A DNA stretch of 11,669 nucleotides, taken from contig PJRA01000160.1 of NCBI GenBank assembly GCA_016987375.1, positions 1,668,411 through 1,680,079 on the forward strand. Direction: 5' to 3'. The notes beneath the pieces are model-generated. The model saw nothing but the letters and a program-made list of their open reading frames with translations. It was not told where the DNA came from and did not search any database. Shown here one piece after another: positions 1 to 8,079 of the stretch. The DNA comes from Brachionus koreanus (taxonomy: Eukaryota; Rotifera; Eurotatoria; Ploima; Brachionidae). The position numbers were made by a program, and so were the translations under genes. The number at the start of each line of letters is the position of its first letter. Within the stretch, counting starts at the first letter, position 1.

Positions 1-767
1 TTTTCATTATTTATAAATCATAATTCTATTGAAAAATAAATTCTTTACATCAGAAAAAAAACCAGAACTTAATATCATTTTTATTTTTTGAGATATTCAT
101 TTTTAATTTTTGTCCATTTACTTATCCATCACCCGTTACAACTGTAATGTAGACAAATTGGATTGGACCGATAATATGTTTTCTTATAAAGAATATATCA
201 AGACACGTCAATAAATGACATTTAATTAGATAAATGTAGTCAAAATTCATTTTTGCTAATATTAAATTTTAGAACCCTTAGATGACTTCATTTGGTAGCT
301 CTTTTGTTAGATGAAATAGTTATAGGTCAGACTATCAATAAGTCAGCATGGGGATTTTCTTAAGTTTAGTACAATAGACTAGAACAAGACGTATTAAATT
401 CTTAGAACAAAATCAAAAACAATTACTGTACATTCACAGTTGCATTTTTAAGAATATCCTGATTAAACTCTGTAAATTTGGACAAATTTGGCTGGAGTAT
501 GTTTGCAGAGATTTTCAAATTATTAGCAGAAATGAAACTATAAAAAAACTTAGATTTTATTCTGTACCAAAATTCACAAAATCCTGAATGGGATTTACTT
601 TAAACTAAGTTTTGAAAGCTTTTTATTTTAAAGATTTCAATTATTTGTTTCCAACCACAAGTTTTTAAGTTTTAGCCGCCTAATATAAAATAATTGATGA
701 AGATTCAAGCATTAGAAAATAGTCTCAAAATGATATTGAGTGTGGTTGTAAAATAAATTGAAAAAAA
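1..767. other. 3' flanking region, mostly non-coding
   Basis: This AT-rich stretch lies downstream of the minus-strand EFCAB5-like gene, whose stop is at 770-768. It holds a minus-strand AATAAA at 627-622, about 140 nt past that stop, which could be its poly(A) signal; such hexamers are common by chance at this base composition. Apart from the open stretch at 378-587, listed separately, I see no RNA gene, repeat array or convincing coding exon. Confidence 0.6.
378..587 (+). other. Unassigned open stretch, faintly F-box-like, possible last exon or gene remnant
   Basis: The frame is open for 69 codons between a TAG at 375-377 and a TGA at 585-587, and it has no ATG. The translation is less low-complexity than the surroundings. 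It contains IFKNILIKLC followed by VCRDFQIISRNETIKKLRFY, which loosely recalls the layout of an F-box (hydrophobic helix, then a conserved V-C-R/K-x-F segment). The preceding TACAATAG could serve as a 3' splice site, so this might be the terminal exon of a plus-strand gene converging on the EFCAB5-like gene, or a decayed copy. No upstream exon was found in the window. A chance open frame remains quite possible. Confidence 0.2.
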
Positions 768-3700
768 TTACTCATAGTTCTTTTCTAAAATCTCTTCAGT
801 CATGTAACCTGTATCAGTTAGTACATTTAAAAATTGATTATCTTTTCTATTAAACTTAATTATTGGTTTTAGTTTCAAGCTATATTTTTCATTGTTTTGA
901 TTTGAGAAATTTTCATCTGAATCGAACAAATTGGATTCATTTTCGATTAACTGAACAAAATAGACATTTATTTCATCAATCTTTTAGACAAGTTTATCTA
1001 TTTTTAGCTTAGAATTGTTTTATCAAGAATACCCCATTGCAGCGATTTTTCAACCATTGAATAGCATCTTGGCATGTTTTTATCAAACGATTTTTGAAAA
1101 TTATATGGGCATATGAAATGGCGAAGGTAGTAGCCAGACCCTTTTTAAAAATTTAATTTTAAATATATAAGAAATCTTTAAATCGTTTTACTTGATAAAA
1201 TGAAAGCTCATGGTCAGCAAAATTAGAATTACTGTTGGTATTTTGAAGGGTATCAATTCCGATTGTACCAAAAACTTTATTTCGTGCATATTTTAAGGGA
1301 AATAGTGCAAATGAACCATCATTCTTTGAAAAATTAATGGGAATAATTAAATTAAGTTTTTTTTTTAAATATTTTTTACTTTGTTTGAAGAATTGAAATG
1401 AAAGACATTTTCGTTTACACGAACATTTTCAATATGTTTTGGTTTTGAGCTATCAATTACATCGAAACTAATGCATTTATCATCTCGTGTCAAAGATTTA
1501 CCCAAAATAAATTTTGAATCATGAGGAGTTGATGCTAGAAATCTAAGACCAATTGAACCATTTTCCAGACTTTCTAAGACTCCAATATAAGCTGATATTC
1601 CGTTTTTCATTCCATGATTCTCAGCATCCTAATTTTTTCAAAAGAAAATGAAAATTTCTTAAGTAAAATTTATTTATTTGAATATACTTTCAGGATAGTG
1701 AAAAAGAGTTGCTTGAATAAAGGTTCAAAACTTCCACAAGTGATATCACCGACATGTTTTATTTGATTGAGCCATTTTTTTCTCACTTCGCCTCTTGTTT
1801 TTTCATTAATGTCATACTAAAGCATTGAAATTAAATAAAAAAATTGAAATAAATATTTATATTAAGACTAACGCTATTTAAACAAGATAAATAATTCAGT
1901 AATTGATCTTCGAATTTTGGAAAATCAACTAAGCCAACTAAAACTGATATTAAATCAAAAAATTCATTCCGGTTGATAAGATCATCTGAATTATCATTAG
2001 ATGATATTTCCGAACGAGTTAAATTAATAGCTAGCAAAATATTGAAATAAAAAGTAAAATGAAAAATTTTATTTTTAAGTGTATTAAATTAAGTATACCA
2101 TTTGTAATTTGCTCCTTGAAGAGTCCATCTTTGAAATCTTGTAAAGCAAATTCAATTTTACTTAGACTCAATTGTCCACTGCCTTCATTGTCTAACTTTT
2201 CAAAGCAAGATGAGTATTTTTTATTCCGATAAATCTCTTGCTTAATTGTTCGTTTCTTTAAAAAAATAAATTTTGATCTAATTAAATTTTTTAATTTAAA
2301 AAATACTTTATTTTGTTTAGAATTCTTTTCAAATCTGCTTTCTGCATAATTGTCTTTCAGATAGACGATAAGATTATTGACATAAATTTCCGAATTTAGA
2401 AAATTATCAGACACAAATGTGCTGATAAGATTGCGAAATTGTTTTGAATTAACAAATTCGGGATCGAATTCATTTAGTAAATCTAAACTAGGTTCTTCCT
2501 CGACTTCTTCCAATAGATCAACTTGAAATGAATTAGTTATTGGAGTGTAATAAAACATTCCACCCTTCATGAACACTTGATAAAATATTTTTTTAATCTT
2601 AAATAAACAAATTTGCTTATTTTAAATTACAAAGTTCTTCATCTCTTGAAAGAGTGGATTGTATGATTTCATTCAAGTTTGAACTATTTGGTTTTAAGTC
2701 ATTCATGATTGATACATCATTTTGAAAGCTTTTTGCTAAGTTAATTGGTTCGTTTTCAATCACATCGTCGGCAATTGCCTGTTCATCAACAGGCTTTGCA
2801 TTTTCAATGGGTTTTTCTTCAGTAACGTTTTCTTTTTCAGTATTTTCATCTTCTAAATTAAAATCTTGTTTTAAAATTTCACGATTTAGTTCTTTTTCTA
2901 TATTTTCTTCATTTTCCAATTGTTGATTTGCATTTTGTTCTGATATTTCAGCCATATTTTCTGTTTCAGGCTGATTTTCTTCATTTACTTGAGTCAATTC
3001 CTTATCCGAAATTTGGTTTATTGATATTTGACTTGTGATAAATTCCTTTGACACTTCAGACGATTTCTTTTAAGAAACATTTTGAATATAACAAAAATGA
3101 AAATTTTGAAAATTAACTACTATTTCAGCTGATGGTATCAGTTGTTCGAGTTTATTCTCAAATTTTATGAACGGATCAATAACAGGCCCTTAAAATTTAA
3201 AATAATATAAGAATAAAAAAAAAATTTATTTAAATTTTGAATATTTTGAAAAATTGTTTACATTCTAAAGGATCTTTAACAGAAAGATTTACATCTTTCT
3301 CTCTAAAATCTTTGAGTAACTTTATTATTCTTCTTCGGCTCAAATAGCCAGTCTTAAAAAAAAAAAGATTATAGCTAAAAGATAGAATATACAAATAATT
3401 TAAAATAGAAAACTTTTCAACAGTTTTCTTTTGATAAATGTAAAAAAATTACATTAGTCGAATCTAGCATAATTAATAGGCAATGCATTATTTTCCTGAA
3501 GTTGTTCACATTGGCCAAATTGACAAAGTAAATTGAACATTGTTCAATAAATTCATTAAAATTTTCAAAGTATAAATTTTCCAAATCTTCTGTTATAAAC
3601 AAAATGGTCTAAATAAAATTTTAAAAATTAATTTATTTTAGTTTAGTTTAGAAATAATAAAAATATAATTGTGACCTTAATAGAAAGGTAGAAAAAGCAA

Positions 3701-5146
3701 TTATAATAAATCAATTTACAAAAAAACCGTATTAGGTATAGGCCCCAAAAATCGTATCTTTTCAGTCAATCAAAATTGTCTAGTAATTCCTAATCGCTAC
3801 GTTATGGTAGCAATTAAACCTATAAAAAAAGCCATTAGGGTGGCTCAGGTAAAGAAAGCCTTGGATAATTAATAATTTGTAATTTTGTTTAATTTTTATC
3901 TTTTAATTAAATTAAAAAATAGACAACAAAATAAATATTATGATATTATTACTTTAAAATAAATTTTTTAGCATTAAACTAATAATTTTTGATGTTAATT
4001 AAATAAATTTGGCAGTTTTTAGAACAACTAAGTAATAAAATGGAAAAAACAAGTGATATTTTTTCGTTTAATTTCTTTAAAAATTTTTTATTTAATGCTT
4101 TTAAAATATATCATTATGCATTTTATTCTCAGTGCTTTTTCAAAATTTCTAATTCAATTTTAATGAAATTAAAATAAAATATCAACAAACATACCTCTAC
4201 AAATTCACTCTTCATGAGCCTTTTTTTTATGTTAAGATCATCACGGCTGTAACAAAATGGTGGAAAATTTGATTTTATTTGTAAATTCTTAAGGCTATCT
4301 GGCGAAAGTTTCGAAATAGATTTTTGATAAAATTTTAAGCATTCGAGCAACTTGAAATGAAAAATTTAATTTAATCCATTTTTAAAGGGTTTAATTAATT
4401 TTTTTACTATAGAAAATTCAAGTCTGCCATTTGTGGGAATATTGAATTTTTCAAAAAGAGTTTCAATTTGAGTTTTACGCTTTGAAATTTCAAGCAATTG
4501 TAGTTTTTCTATTTTTTCTCTTTCAGCTCGTCTATTTCGAACATTTTCTTTCACAGTAGCTAATCTGATAAATTGATAAATAAAATAATTTTAATTAAAA
4601 CTTTTTATTATCTAATGACCAAACGTTACTTATTTCCTTGAAGAATATAAAGCTGATCTCTAAGTTCTTGATAGACCTCACGTACAGTACGAACATAAGG
4701 TGATGTTTCATGATGATTTACTGATTTTGGATTATTTCTCATCAAAAATTGAGCCAAACGATTTAAAGGATTAAAATTTGGATCTGTTTCTTTTTTTTCG
4801 ATTAATTTTTTGTTTTGAGCTTCTTTCAATACTTTTTCGCATCCTAAAACTAGAATTGGAAGAAAATTTTCCAACAAATATGCTTTAGTTTCTGATGAAC
4901 TATCTAGTTTTGTCATCCATTCTATTGCTAATAAATCAATTGGAATTTTTCGATTTAATCTTTCGGCTTCTTTTTTTGACAAACTTATTATAGCTCTAGC
5001 ATCAAAATGATTTTGATATAGTTTATTTTTTTCAATTTCGTTTATTAAACTTAAAAAAATGATTTTTACAATATTTTGAGAAAATAATGATATATAGCCT
5101 ATAATTACCCATGTTGATTGGACGCATTTGTTAAAATTTCTGTCAT
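768..5146 (-). CDS. EFCAB5: EFCAB5-like EF-hand and GAF-like domain protein, 16 exons
   Basis: Exons in gene order: 5146-5109, 5049-4630, 4564-4408, 4350-4195, 3608-3453, 3352-3262, 3188-3121, 3066-2631, 2575-2307, 2255-2099, 2030-1873, 1816-1688, 1628-1380, 1323-1192, 1140-1033, 980-768. Every intron is GT-AG, the phases agree, and the sum is 2937 nt (978 aa). An in-frame TAG lies 21 nt upstream of the chosen ATG. Seen in the protein: a helical N-terminal region with NFNPLNRLAQFLMRNNP (about 110-127) and a basic RNRRAEREK stretch; EF-hand-like loops near 191-202, 306-317 and 619-630; an acidic E/N-rich linker (about 363-505); and a GAF-like domain (about 735-908) with GSIGLRFLASTPHDSKFILGK. 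This order matches my recollection of vertebrate EFCAB5, which is associated with ciliated and flagellated cells. The EF loops lack the usual position-12 Glu/Asp, so calcium binding is doubtful. The gene structure is well supported; the family name is likely but was not searched. Confidence 0.78.
2256..2306 (-). other. Stop-free, multiple-of-three intron 9 of the EFCAB5-like gene
   Basis: This 51-nt segment begins GTATTTTTT and ends TTTTTTTAAAG on the minus strand. It is almost entirely A/T, like the other introns of the gene. It is exactly 17 codons long with no in-frame stop, so reading through it would also give an intact protein with a K/F/L-rich 17-residue insert. I treat it as an intron because of its composition, size and splice signals, but translation cannot decide the matter. 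Confidence 0.6.
3609..4194 (-). other. Intron 4 of the EFCAB5-like gene, the only long intron
   Basis: At 586 bp this intron is about ten times longer than the other fourteen (51-100 bp). The donor is GTATGT at 4194 and the acceptor TTTATTTAG ends at 3609; both neighbouring exons are in phase 0. Most of it is plain AT-rich sequence. About 3720-3870 is clearly richer in G+C and holds an open frame on the opposite strand, suggesting an inserted sequence made this intron long. No inverted terminal repeat or target duplication was seen. Confidence 0.65.
3684..3872 (+). other. Unidentified open stretch nested antisense in intron 4
   Basis: The plus-strand frame is open for 62 codons, from a TAG at 3681-3683 to the TAA at 3870-3872, with an internal ATG at 3804. 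The predicted peptide is basic and of ordinary complexity, for example VLGIGPKNRIFSV and IKKAIRVAQVKKALDN, unlike the K/N/F-rich translations of the surrounding intron. An AATAG just before it could act as a 3' splice site. I do not recognise the protein. It could be a fragment of a retrocopied gene or mobile element, a nested gene exon, or chance. Confidence 0.25.
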
Positions 5147-5516
5147 TTCTTTCCTTGAGAAAGACTAGCTTTTAAATAAATAATTATCTGTTAAAAATTA
5201 ATTTTATTTTATTTTCCCTTATTTTAAATTTGTTCAAAATCAAGTAATAACTCGTTACTAAGCAACTCCTCTTTGCATAAAAATTATTTCTATTTTTTCA
5301 ATTATTTCATTTAAATATTAATTTTTCAGAGGCTCAGAAATTTAAGTATTGTCTTAAGATGCCAGTTTTATCTTATTTAATAATTAGAAAATTTGATTAG
5401 AACGGCCAACATGGCCCAATTAGTGTTTTAGTAAAATGGTACAAAATATACAATTTTTATCAAAAAAATAGTCTTGATTAAAGGAAAATTTTTTTTGACC
5501 ATCTTTTTTGATTATC
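5147..5516. promoter_or_regulatory. 5' flank and presumed promoter of the EFCAB5-like gene
   Basis: This stretch lies between the ATG of the minus-strand gene and the left end of the mariner-type insertion. It is AT-rich and has no coding exon. The one specific signal is the X-box-like site at 5254-5266, listed separately. The transcription start cannot be placed from sequence alone. Confidence 0.5.
5254..5266 (-). promoter_or_regulatory. Candidate X-box (RFX transcription-factor site)
   Basis: GTTACTAAGCAAC fits the nematode ciliary X-box pattern RYYNYY-N(1-3)-RRNRAC at every position: GTTACT, spacer A, AGCAAC. On the minus strand it reads GTTGCTTAGTAAC. It begins 107 bp upstream of the start codon of the EFCAB5-like gene; functional X-boxes of ciliary genes usually lie within about 250 bp of the ATG. 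The match and its position are seen directly. That an RFX factor binds here is inferred from established knowledge of ciliary gene control. A degenerate 13-mer can occur by chance, but the context raises the likelihood. Confidence 0.55.
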
Positions 5517-5518
5517 TA

Positions 5519-5548
5519 ACGGGTGTGTCATAATGTTTTGGACAAACT
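5519..5548 (+). repeat. Left terminal inverted repeat of the mariner-type element
   Basis: The sequence GGGTGTGTCATAATG followed by TTTTGGACAAAC, adjoining a TA at 5517-5518, has the style of a mariner/Tc1 terminal repeat (GTGT-rich start, then ATAATG-TTTTGGAC). It lies at the 3' side of the transposase pseudogene, as expected. Its inner boundary is uncertain. Confidence 0.6.
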
Positions 5549-6191
5549 TAAAAGGTATTAAAAAATATGAAAGGCTAATGGGATAAGGCTGAAATTTTAC
5601 ACACAAGTTTTTCTTGTTAATTTTTTTTGGTTTAGGTTTCGACTTGTGTATACTTGGAATTTTCTCGGGCCAAAAACGTACCTGCTACTCTTTGAGCGCA
5701 TTGTCCTATACTATTTTTTTTTTTTGGAAAAACAAACCAATTAATCATATTTTAGACCGTTGTAGCTCTCTAACAATATTTAAATCATAATTTTATCATT
5801 TTTCGTTCATAAGATATGCTCAAATAACCGTCAAAAAAAGCCCATTTTTAAGAATTTTAAAAAATTCGTAAAAAAGTGTTGCTTTATCGATTGCTTTTGA
5901 TAGGAAAATTCGATTTTCACAAAATTTTGTAAAAATGTACATGGATATAAGGAAATTGTGCCCTTTTAATATTAATGTGATCCGAGGTTCCATTCGCTTT
6001 TTAGGATAGAATTTGTAGTAAAAAAAGTATATAAAGATCTGGTTGAAAATTCTTTATAAAAACATAAGTGATAAAGTATGACTTTATGATTTTTTTAAAG
6101 CTTTAAGGACGAGCTTTCAAAAGCTGTCTTGGTTATAAGGATTCCGACCTTGATTTCTGAGAAAATTAAAACTAGACTTTAATAAAAAAAT
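5549..6191 (-). other. 3' non-coding part of the mariner-type element
   Basis: About 640 bp separate the left terminal repeat from the transposase stop codon (6194-6192). The stretch is AT-rich with a T13 run near 5709-5721. I see no open frame of note and no second gene. I take it as the element's untranslated region because it lies between two parts of the element, though a later insertion within it cannot be excluded. Confidence 0.45.
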
Positions 6192-6989
6192 TTATTTATG
6201 GCAATATTCCCCGTTTTCTAATTCAACTGCCCTAACCCTTTTATTAAAGCTTGAAACTGCTTTTCGTATTTTCTTATTTCCTTTTTGTAAAGTTTTTTGT
6301 ATTTCATTTTTGAGATAGTCAAGATTTGAATTAGGTAAAATATCCAATTTTGAAATCACTGCGTTCCAAAAGTAACAATCAAGAGGATTCAAATCAGGTG
6401 AATTCGCAAGCCAATGTTTTTTATCTAAAAATTTAAACGAATTATCTCTGCACCTTTTTTGTGTTTTGTTTGATGTATGTAATTTAGTTTTAATATTTTT
6501 CATAACAATCTGAAGCCTTCTCGCTTCGCAAAAGGCAAAATTTGTCTTTTGTAATATGCTGAGTCAATTTTTATTCCTTTAAATTTATAAAAATTATAAA
6601 AAATATATATTTTGATTATATATTTTCTTAAATAAAAATACCTTTTTCAATAAAGTAAGGTCGTGTTGCTCCTCCAATAGTTAACCTGCCCAAACAATTA
6701 CGCTGGTCGGATATTTTAAAAGAGCATTAATACTTTTCATTTAATTTTTTTAAAAAATTAAATATTTAAAAGAATTTTAAAATTTTAACTCCTTTCCCAA
6801 TTGCTTGTTCACGTGAATAAGCATATAAACGTTTATTTTGTGAATTCATCCCACCATTAACAGTAAATATCTTTTCATAACTGAACATGAATGGAGCGTT
6901 TCCGAATAGTTCGCTATGATTTTTCTCCCAACAATGTGGGATTTATTGAGAAAAGGTGTTTTCCGGTATTTATAAGGGTAATTATGATG
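6192..6989 (-). pseudogene. Broken mariner/Tc1-type transposase (DDE/D superfamily)
   Basis: Collinear fragments are scattered over frames on the minus strand: 6989-6904 (KTPFLNKSHIVGRK), 6903-6790 (APFMFSYEKIFTVNGG to YAYSREQAIGKG), 6740-6684 (KYPTSVIVWAG), 6681-6642 (TIGGATRPYFIEKG), 6576 to about 6510 (IKIDSAYYKRQILPF), and 6503-6192 (SPDLNPLDCYFWNAV to the natural end). This is the order of a mariner/Tc1 catalytic domain. The first catalytic Asp of the FSDEK-type motif is Tyr (TAT, 6879-6877). The QDGA-type motif before HTSNKT is absent, so the second Asp is missing. The third Asp (6380-6378) remains. Frameshifts fall near 6904, 6682 and 6505, and 6641-6577 behaves as a 65-bp GT-AG intron. 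It cannot encode an active enzyme. Confidence 0.85.
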
Positions 6990-8053
6990 CTAAAAATTTT
7001 TTAATTATTTCATTAGAAAAAACATCAATTTATGCATTTAAATAAATAATCTAAAAAAAGGTAAATAGTAGATTTTAAATATATATATATTTAAAACTTG
7101 ATCTGAATTTTTAAGTATTGACAATCTTATTTTGAGCTTAGATTACTTAAGTATTATAAAAAATAAAAAACTCAATTATATTTTGGTTTTTATTAAGTGA
7201 AAGGTAATTTAAATTTAAATTTATTAAATATCATTATTAAATATTATTTATGCCAAGATTTAGTAAGAAAGTTTTTTTTTGTTGAAAAATTTTATTGTTT
7301 TCTTAAATAAGCTTTCAAGCTTAGTCCCATCCTTTCGAATAGTTAAGCTTGACAGGCTTCTTTTATTTATTTTAGATTTCGATGCAGCCTAAATATGAAT
7401 TTTTCAAACATTAATTTGTTCAAATTTTAAACTGATTCCTAGAATTTTTGTCTAAAATTTTGACTCGTTAACATTTTGATCATTACTAAGCAATAAATAA
7501 ATTTAGCTTATAAGAGAGTGCTAGAGGTATGATCTAGAAAAAAAACATCATTCATTTATTTAAGCTTTTAGGATTGAAATTCAAGAGAGCTCAGTTTATC
7601 ATAGTTTAAAAGCGTGTACCTTATTATACTGACGCTAAAAATAAAAATTTTTTAACAAAAAAACGATACGAATTAAAAGTAATTAATTTTTAGCTGCGTA
7701 ATTTCGCAACGAGAAAAAAAAATTTAATATTTTGCTCATAAATATTTGAGCGTTGGGTGTGATTAGCACTCATATATAGTTTTTTTTTTCTTTTTTAACT
7801 TTTTGTGTTTCTACCATGTTTGATTACAATTTCAATCTAAAGCATATAAAAAGATTTAAAAAATAATTTAAATAGAAAATTATTTGAATTTTAAATTAAA
7901 GTTTGGTCTTAAATTTAAAGTTGGCCGAAATGATTTAAAGGATTTTTAAAAAAGCGTCACTTAGTTGACTATTACAAAGCAAAATTTAAGAAAATTATTT
8001 TTTCATTATGCATCTTTTTAAGAAATAGCTTTTTTAATGGCTTAATTTTTTCT
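6990..8053. other. AT-rich stretch, probably inner 5' part of the mariner-type element
   Basis: Apart from the possible helix-turn-helix remnant, this kilobase shows no credible coding exon on either strand. At 7734-7751 there is a nearly perfect palindrome (GCTC-AT-AAATATTT-GAGC, a 16-nt palindrome with two extra bases). It most likely belongs to the 5' part and introns of the element, but its sequence alone does not prove that. Confidence 0.4.
7295..7388 (-). pseudogene. Possible remnant of the transposase N-terminal helix-turn-helix region
   Basis: After an acceptor-like CATATTTAG, the minus strand reads AASKSKINKRSLSSLTIRKD and a few more residues. This resembles the basic segment between the two helix-turn-helix parts of mariner/Tc1 transposases (a GRP-K-x-S-x-R-like stretch). 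It lies upstream of the catalytic fragments in the same orientation, as expected. The similarity is weak, and the first helix-turn-helix was not found. Confidence 0.3.
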
Positions 8054-8079
8054 CATTATGTTTAAATACACCCAGTTAA
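8054..8079 (-). repeat. Candidate right terminal inverted repeat of the mariner-type element
   Basis: Reading the minus strand from 8079 gives AACTGGGTGT, then seven A/T bases, then CATAATG. Compared with the left end (AAC-GGGTGT-GT-CATAATG), it shares both blocks in the same order, differing by one inserted T and five extra bases in the spacer. It abuts a TA. The match is short and gapped, so this is a proposal rather than a firm border. Confidence 0.4.

Noticed and set aside
6192..6503. A 103-aa protein starting at ATG 6503 as an independent gene
   Set aside because: SPDLNPLDCYFW and its neighbours are the C-terminal end of a mariner/Tc1 transposase whose upstream parts lie in other frames next to it, so this is part of a pseudogene.
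7251..7275. Plus-strand ATGCCAAGATTTAGTAAG resembling a transposase N-terminus (MPRFSK)
   Set aside because: It runs on the opposite strand to the transposase remnant and hits a stop after about ten codons; probably coincidence.
7756..7762. GGGTGTG as a candidate second transposon end
   Set aside because: It is in direct, not inverted, orientation relative to the left end and lacks the CATAATG block, so 8054-8079 is the better candidate.
7845..7853. TATAAAAAG as the PEPCK TATA box
   Set aside because: It lies about 590 bp upstream of the ATG, inside the proposed transposon, and such strings are expected by chance in this composition.
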